A stretch of 64,000 nt of DNA from Linanthus parryae (Eukaryota > Streptophyta > Magnoliopsida > Ericales > Polemoniaceae): the NCBI GenBank assembly GCA_023055425.1, contig JALGPY010000001.1:30865001-30929000 (forward strand), given 5' to 3'. This document shows, piece by piece, positions 35,701-44,600 of this stretch (the stretch's first letter is position 1; every line of letters begins with the position of its first letter). Made by a program: the position numbers and the translations under genes. Below the pieces are notes generated by a model. The model was not told where the DNA came from and did not search any database. It saw nothing but the letters and a program-made list of their open reading frames with translations.

Positions 35701-37997
35701 TGACATCGATTAATCTCAATAGTTCCTCACAAGGACTCCACCAAAACCTAGCGTATATCCTAGGAATCAAATCTCATCACTTGTGATTTCCTATCAATTT
35801 TAATCATGTCATCATGTGAGCTCTTTTGTTTTAGTTCTTTAGCATGCGAGGTTAAACATATATATCCAATCACACGCAGTTATAACGTAAAACAAGCATA
35901 AGCATAAATAAATATGCAATGGATGTGGCCCCTAAGGTGCACTCCCACTATTGAGAGCACTTCTTGAGCAAGTCTTGGACTCCATCTCATGCCATCTCGC
36001 CTACTTGAGGACTCCAAGCTTGAGGCTCCATTAGACGGTCTAATTGCTCCATGCACCTTGCGCCATAGCTTTTGGTTTGGCCACCTCTCTTGAAGCTTCA
36101 ATCTTCAATCTCTACTAACTATCTTATTTCTAATAAGAAGTAACCTCATAGAGGCGAGTGGATGAGAAGAGAAGACACTAGAGTATAGAGAGGCACGACA
36201 CGCAGGCCGTATTTTGATTACATATTCAAAAACCAAAACCAAAACCAAAATATAAAACATCTATTCCACATCCATGCACCAAACACATCCATTCAACCCA
36301 CAACAGCATGTATAACAATATAATAAACATACTGGAATTTTCTGGAAATTTCCGGAATTAAGCAATAATTACTGGAAATTAATAAGCAATAATCTAATCA
36401 ACTAAAAAGATTGAAAATTGCTCCCTACCACTTAGGGTCTCACCACCTATGGCAAAACGTAGGGAAAAATGACCTAAGTCTCCAGAAAAAATTTGGGCTC
36501 AAAACAGTGTGTTTAAGGTCGTCAAACTGCCTCGGGAAGTGTGCTAAACACTAATTAATTAATCTGGAAATTACTAAAATTTTCCGTCGCTCCAAAAATT
36601 ATGAAAAAAATACCCACAAAATAGGAAATTTAATTTGGAGTCCCTAGGAAAAAACCGGACGAAAAATGACGGCGGGAGGAGGCCGCACGCGCCCTCACGC
36701 GCCGCCGCGCGTGGGCGCGTCCGCCTCCGCCACGCGCTGACGTCGGCCCATGTGCCACGTCAGCATGCCACGTGGCATGCCACGTCAGCACCCATGCCGA
36801 CGTCAGCTGCCACGTCAGCCCACCACGTCATCGCCACGTCAGCTGCCACGTCAACTGGCACGTGGCTGCGACGTCATCGCCACGTCAGCCAATTGCTGAC
36901 GTGGCACCGCCACGTCATCTGCCACGTCAGCCCTAGGGCCACGTCAGCAGCCGCCGCCAGCCCTTGGGCGCGTGCGGCGCGTGGCCGCGCGTGGGGGCGG
37001 CGTCGGTGGCGCGTGAAGCCCACGCGCCGCCTTCCCGTGCTCCGTTCGCGACGAAATTAATTTTGCCGTGATCGTCTCTTCGTCCTGATCCCGATTATGT
37101 GGTCAAAATCCAATTTTAACAAGTTTTTGAAAAACGTGTTCTACTGATTGGATCTAGCAGTCCAGATTAATACAGTTCCGAAACTTTGAAAATTCTTAAC
37201 TAATTCACCGTAAATCCAAAAAATATAAAATTTATATATCTGGAATCCTCGTGAAAAACCCTACCTAACCATATAGGTTTCGTCTACTGGTTATGAAATT
37301 TCAGAAACGCGATTTTTAATACAGTTTCGGGAACGCTTATCGAGGAACGAAAAACAAACTAATGGCTCTGATACCAATGAAGGGCAGGAAGGATCTAACG
37401 CATTCAGATCTACAACATGAATTAAAGCGGAATATTCATGTGTTTACCTTGTCTTCCTAAGCTCCTTAATGCAGCGGATGATCGTTGTGTTGCTTGCTTT
37501 CACGTGCCTCCTTCTTGATCTTGCTCCCACCAATCTAGTGTGAATCTCGAGGACGAACACTGATTTCCACACCACGTTCCACCTCCTTGGATGAAGTTGG
37601 AGAGAGACTAGGGTTCTCTACAACTAGTATGAATCTAGACAGAGTAACTTTATTCTCTGGAATAGCAATATAATATGTAGGAGGCTGCCTCCTTATATAG
37701 GCAAAACTTCTCCTAAGTTTGCACATAAACCCCTAGGGTTTGAGCCTTAGCTACTAACCCCTCTAGTTTGTGCATTAGTGCAACTAACCCCATAAGGTTA
37801 TGATAATTGCATTGGGCACCCCACATGGGCGCACCAATTGCTAACAGAATATGAGAAAAAGTAGACTAACAGTAAACATAGCTAGGAACTAGTAAAACAG
37901 AGTATGGATGAATTAACGGGAATTGGGTGTGTGTGTGTGGGGGGGGGGGTAGATTGTGCTGTAACTATAGTTTGTTGCGCTGTAATTATCATCACCA

Positions 37998-38046
<49 letters not shown>

Positions 38047-41000
38047 ACTAGTCGGTATCCCGCGCCATGGCGCGGACTGAATTCAAATGTTTTACTACAA
38101 TTTTTGTATAGTATGAATTGATTGATATTATCTCGAGTTACTAAGATTTGGCGTGGGGCGATTTATAAACTTCTTTCTCTAATCAAGCACCAGTTTCAAG
38201 CTAAACTATGTATTTTATAAAAAAAGAATTTTTATCTGTGGGCTGCCCTATACATAGTCACATACATTCTACAACAGACTTCTAAGGAGGCTAATTCTTC
38301 GCATGAAAAGTCACTTGTACAAATGTGGAAAAATGGTAAAATATTATTTACCCATAGACCCTCTGTCTCTACCTTAAATTTGGCACTTCATAGTTAGCTT
38401 CACAATAGTTGGCCTTGCGTCAAGATTTGTTTCGATAATTTGTGGAGGAAGTCGGAAGTCGGAAGCCTGTAGGAAGGTTCTAAAAGTAAAATGCTCTAGC
38501 AATATTACAAAAACCAAAGGCATATACAGATAAATCCCCAAAAACCAAAATGCAATGTATGAGTCCACAACCAAAGGCAGTTTATATAAAAGTATCTCCG
38601 TTCATACCATTGTTTGGAAGTTTTTGTACAAAGTGCCAAAATAAAGAAATATTTGAGGCGCAAGAGTAAAACCTCCAAATTCGAGTCCCATTAACAATAT
38701 ATTTACATTAAGCAGTTATAATAATTGCCATTTTAGAACTATTTTTTAGCTGCGTTTAATGCGTCCAGACGTATACTCTGCTTGCTAGTTTTCTTTTTGT
38801 TGCCAATGTCAATTAATTTACTTGTCTCTAAGAGCAGTTCTCCAACACCTCTAGCTTATGAACTTATCTAGAATTTGTGATGAACTTGAAATCAATATCA
38901 ATTAAGTAGTACTTTCCCTTTATTCACGGATGTGGTACTATTGATATTGAGGGGTTTTTTAGGTAACTTGCATGTTTTTGGAATACGAAACACAAAATTA
39001 ATCATGATATTGCTCAACACCATGTAAAGAAATATAACAAACAATAAATAAAATATAATCTCCACTTTTCTCAATGGGTACATGAAATTAGAGGAACAAA
39101 TTATACTTGAAAAATGTAAGAGAACCCCTACTGTCTCAGACGAATAAAGTGAGAACATATGAAGAGCTAATTGTATAATGAATAAGATAACCTTTTTTGA
39201 AACCCGAGAAACCAATTTAAACTTGTACGCTATCCAAAAATGGAGGTATCACTCGCCATAGTTTAAAACTCTAGGCATTTGTACGATTGCAGACTGTGTT
39301 GGCTGTTTATCAGCGTTCCAATCAATGGAGCAGACGCAATTCATGTTTACTTTGCATATGTTGCATACTTTTGAGTTCTTAGAGGAGTAAAATACTAATA
39401 GTTGCTCCTGAAGGGTCAGAAAACATGCAAATAGGCATCAATTATTCTTAACATCACTTGTCAGCCTCTTCTAGTATTTTAGTAGACTAAGAAAAATTCT
39501 TAAAATATCAAAAACCAATTGGTTATAAAGTAATTCATCGTTGCTATATTTGATTTGAAATATGTGCTGATTCGTACCTCAGGCGTAACTAAGTAGATTG
39601 AAGACATGTCGTAGTAGCACGATCTCAAACCACATAATTCTTTAGAGAAAGTTCTTATATTTGTGCACCGATAAAATTTCATGTTCCATAGTTTTACTAT
39701 AAAGTATACAATCGTATATTTGAAAGTACGTACACCTTAGAAATTGAAATGGCATTTAGGCATACTGAGAATGGAATTGCAAGTTGGTATTCAATATATG
39801 TTCCGCAAAATATTCAAATTACTCGCGAAATATCCTTCACAAATCATGTTCCAGAGAATGTCGCCGCTGTTAATAGAAGGAACAAATTGTTCAATTGTGT
39901 AATTTAAGTTTGAACTTTGCGGAACATGTGTACAGAAAATCAAAAAAATTATTATATGGCATCTTATTAAGAAAAAGAGAGTCAGAATAAAATATAAAAA
40001 CAGAAAGAAGTGATCACCCCTTAACAGCATACTTAATCGAAGGGTAAACAGTGCACAAATATGGTTGGTGAAAGAATAAATGGGAGCAAAACAAAAACAT
40101 GGCTGATGTTATTTTACCTGTTGGAAAGAGTCAGACCACAATTACCCGAAACAACAAAGAGTCTGACCTTCTCGTGTTAATTAGCCTTCTGTAATTCAGC
40201 AGCTAATTGAACATGAGAGTACACACAAAAATAGATAAATTGTTGGACCTTCATGGTCTCTTGAAGTCAAGACTCCACCAAGCGTTGATACAGGGCATTT
40301 GAGGTCAAATGTAGTGAATGTAGGGCTGAAGCTCAGGCTACAGGTAGTCTGCTCATGCCTTTAGCAATTACCAATGAGTTTGACCGGGTCATATTAGTTT
40401 TGCTCATCTTCAATTTGATAAGGTTTCTCTTTTATTGATGTATGAGTTCTAGTTATCTGGCTTCTTGGACAATTTTATACTCCCGAAATGTATTTAAATC
40501 ATTCAGCAACATTGACACTGCATAATGCATATTGCATATTGAATCATAAAACTAAAAGTTTTGTACATGGAATGAAGTAATTCATTGAAGCTGGCATAAA
40601 ACTGTTTGTATGCAAGCACAATTCATTGAGTTGGACTCAAAATATGAAGTAGAAATGGTATTCCCAATACTATAATTAAAGGATGTGTGATTACGATAGC
40701 ACATGTAATTGTAATTGTACTTGGCAAAATATTATTGGCACATACATGCCACTTGGAAAACTAGACATATGTCACTCACATGATGCTTCTTGGGTTATAT
40801 GTGGCACAAAGAGAGATCATTTCCATTGCTATTATATATATAAAGAAGATTATAGAACATAAACCTATTCTAATGCCAACAACAAATTTCGTGCTTTAGT
40901 GCCTACGTTATTTAGCTAAACCACTTTTACAATATAATCAAATTTTCTAGCTTACTTTATTTATTTACTATACTGATAATTACTTCACATCCCCTTAAAC

Positions 41001-41628
41001 GAGTCTTACTAATTTTTCACATTAATTATTATCATCATTAAAACGTTAGAAAACATCCAAAAGATATAACGTAATTTCTCATCCCATCTTTCACTAATTA
41101 CATGATTTCCTCTTTCACTTCCTGTAATGGTCGTCGCCTGCTTTTGACCTCTTCACTTTCTCCCTTGTTCTTGCCCGCAGGACTTAAGGTGAAGCTATTA
41201 GCAGTGATTTTCATTTGTTCGACCCACTAATAAATACTAGCTCCGTTTCTTCTCTATCACACCGGTTTAACTTTTGTCACTATTCACTGGGTCACTTTGA
41301 ACCAGTAATTTGTGTATCAAAACAATACTATTTTTTATATTTTTTTCATGGAGTTGTAGATTAAAAGTTTCCCTATAACACGGTGGAAAAATTATTAAAA
41401 AATCGAATTGTTTTGGTAATCCAAATCACTCAGTCAAAATGACCCATATACGAGTCAAAAAGTCAAACCGGTGTGATAGAGAAGAAACGGATGTAGTATA
41501 AATCGTTGAGCTCTACTCCCTCATTTAAGAAAAGTTAATAGTTCTTTTAGTCGAATTTTAATAGTTCTTTACCCACATATTTATACACTAAAACCCACTT
41601 TTATATGTGCGTGCGTGTGTTATACATG

Positions 41629-41682
<54 letters not shown>

Positions 41683-44600
41683 GAGGATCATTTATATTGA
41701 ATGTTTTCTTTAGTTGCACCAACATGAGAGACAACAATTTCGTGCATATGTATGTTAAGAAAACACATTATGACTTATTTAGTTGCAATGTTATTCTTTT
41801 TAGAAATATGAGAAAGTACATCACTAAATTTTCATAAAAATTGGGAACCCCAAAAGAGATGTCAAATCTACTTAGACCTTGTGTGATATCACCTGAAAAT
41901 ATGAAAAAATAGCTGAAAATAATTTGGGTGAAAATCAATCTGAACTGAAAATTACAATCTGTTTGAGAAGAGCTGAAATTGTGGATCTTTAATTTGATCC
42001 ATTTGACAACATTTTAAGGGTTCTACATTAATACAACTTTCATCATGCTATTGTCAAGTTTTTACTTTTTTATTTTTTATTTTTTCTTAGAAATTTCCAG
42101 CTGCGAAATTTTCAATTATTGAGATTCTACAACTGTGCATCGATTATTTTAATCTGTAGATTATCAATTTGAACTAACATTTGTGATGCCAAACATATAA
42201 TCCTCTATTTGTAGAACATCCACCCAGGTAACTGGTGGAGTGCATGTTAGTAAATATTAAAACATATACAACCTCTGTTTCTTCTCTTTCAACTTCGGTT
42301 ATTTTTTTACCTGTAACGAAGTCACTTTCACTATGTGATTTAGATAGTAAAACTATGTAATTTTTGACAATTGTTTCATAGTATTGTAGAATAATGTTTA
42401 TTCTACAAAATCATGCAAATATTATCAAATTTGTGCATCTTTTTGCTAACCAAATCACCGGGTCAGAGTGACCCAGTGAATTGTGTCGAAAAATGAACTA
42501 TGCTGAAAGAGAAGAAACATAAGTAGTATTACACTACAACAGTAACTACTCAGTTTCTCCAACCAACTTCCTAATATCCTAAAACTTGTCTTTGTCCATA
42601 TTTCAAACAGATTTAGTACACATTTATAATTTGATCTCTTGAGGGATAAGGTCAAAGCAAGGGTTGCCTACTTAATAAATACTAGTCGATATCCCGCGCT
42701 ATGCGCGGGGATAATGTAGACTTAGATTATAATTTTCTTTAGTCACCGAAAATAGTTCACCCACGAATGATTAGCTAATTTCTACAACAGATATAAGTGA
42801 TAATTTGAAGGAAAATAATATAAGAACCGACGGCCGGCTAAAATTATAGGTTTAACATTCTACGTAGGACCATGAAAATACGTTAAAATTTAATTTATCT
42901 AAAGGGAGTGAATAATATAAACTGAAAATTCTCCGATCCGGCTCATGTCAAATGACTACTTGAATACACGGTAATGAATTTGAAAGAGCGAATAAGTTGA
43001 GATATCAAATGAGAAACTTGAGGGCATTCCTTGATTATTTGGCGTCTAGACTTTTAGGTCAGCTTTCACATGTATTCTTACAGGACACACTTACACAACA
43101 ACGAAAAGTAACTCTTGTTTCAAGTACTTGAAAGAAAAAATAATATGTTAGAATCAATCCACTTTTCGTATACGACATCAGCATCATTATTTCCATGTTT
43201 GATAAGGGACTAAATAGTTTCCAAAGTAACATTGTATTGCCAATACATCATTATTTCTATGCTATACGACATATAGTTCTTACAGACCATTTAAAAGACA
43301 TCAACGGTTTGCACATTTTTTACCCACATGATTTTCGGCTTGAAAGATGCGAGTTGGAACTTCTCAAAAAAATTAATGTGAGGTGGGGATCATTTTCTCT
43401 ATCTCTACGTTTTGGGAACATTTTTCTTCTTCCATCGGTGTCATATAAAGATGGCTTGTTGACTTTTTTTTTTGTCAAAACATAATCCATGCACAATACC
43501 ATTCAATTTCGCGGCATACTATACACTCTGCACCTTTTTGTCGTTGAAAGAGTCAAAAGTAGTTTAAAGTGTAGGGGTAAATGGTAGGTTTTGTTTATAA
43601 ATGTATTGTCTTGTATTGCAAAGAAACATATAATGTTTATTGAGCATATGCTTGCAAGTAGAGGTCATATGTTTTCCACTTATCTTGTCATGAGAAATCT
43701 TGAACGAAGCTCTATTTGAAACATTGAGAGTAAACAAAAAAAATGAAGAGACTATATGTACCACAAAATATGTGAACTGTCAGACCAGATGAAAGTTTAA
43801 TCATAAGACTGGTAACCATGGAAAATCTGGTCCACTAAAATTATTTATATTTAAGGTTTTTTCTATGGTTAAAGTTATTCTTCACTTCACACAAAAACGA
43901 ACTATTTTTTTATTAATAAATTTTCATTAATTGACGGGAATTCCTCCCAACTCAGTTACTTCGAGTCCGATTGCCCACTCCGGAATACAGTTCATCCGAA
44001 TCTTAGGATATGCTAGACTAAAGCCGGCATCAGCTCACCTATGTGCAGCTTGATTAGTTTGTCTTGAACACCACCTGACTGTTGCCTCTTTAAAATTCGC
44101 AATTATCACCTTACAGTCTTAGATGACAATGAAAAAATCTGATGTGTCCGAATTATTGTGTTCTGCATTCATTGCCTCGGACAGACACTGGAGATCAGTC
44201 TCAATAGCAACGCGACGAATATTCATCCTATGCAGCATCTGAACACCCTTCCGAAGCGTGATAGCTTCTGCAACTTTTGGCGAGCATACCTCCGGTAGTG
44301 GCCCAGCTAACGCCGCAACCCGACTGCCCCTAGCGTCTCGAACCACCGCGCCAAAAGCTCCCCCTCGCTCGGCATCCTTCCACGCCCGGTCCGTATTAAG
44401 TTTGTAAACTCCAACGGGGGGGCATCCACTGTGAAAAACATTACGTTGTAAAGATCCCCTTGTCTCAGCAATAAAAATAAGAGGAAAAAAATAATATTCG
44501 ATTGTTTACCCTAATAAAAAGCAAGAAGAGTATATTAGTGCATAAAAAAAAAAAGAAAATGACAGATTTGTTTTCCTCCAGATTAACGCAAAATATAGAA

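Larger units (their letters stand above)
29892..37846 (-). mobile_element. Young Ty1/copia retrotransposon in patatin intron 3 (7,955 bp)
   Basis: Complete element with 469-bp LTRs (29892-30360 and 37378-37846) that I read as identical except one base, TG...CA ends and a perfect 5-bp target duplication GAATA (29887-29891, 37847-37851). Read on the minus strand: 5' LTR, primer site (37363-37376), leader, gag, damaged protease region, long integrase-RT-RNase H frame, 3' untranslated stretch, polypurine tract (30361-30370), 3' LTR. One mismatch in 469 bp implies insertion within roughly the last 0.2 My under usual plant rates. It lies antisense to the patatin-like gene. Confidence 0.96.

Noticed and set aside
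36635..37060. 141-aa plus-strand frame in the copia leader
   Set aside because: Arises from CCACGTCAGC-type GC-rich repeats in a noncoding leader; no start context or homology seen.
37926..38046. Possible CRISPR-like or minisatellite array
   Set aside because: Simple TG/G-run and (GTT)n microsatellites; plant nuclear DNA.
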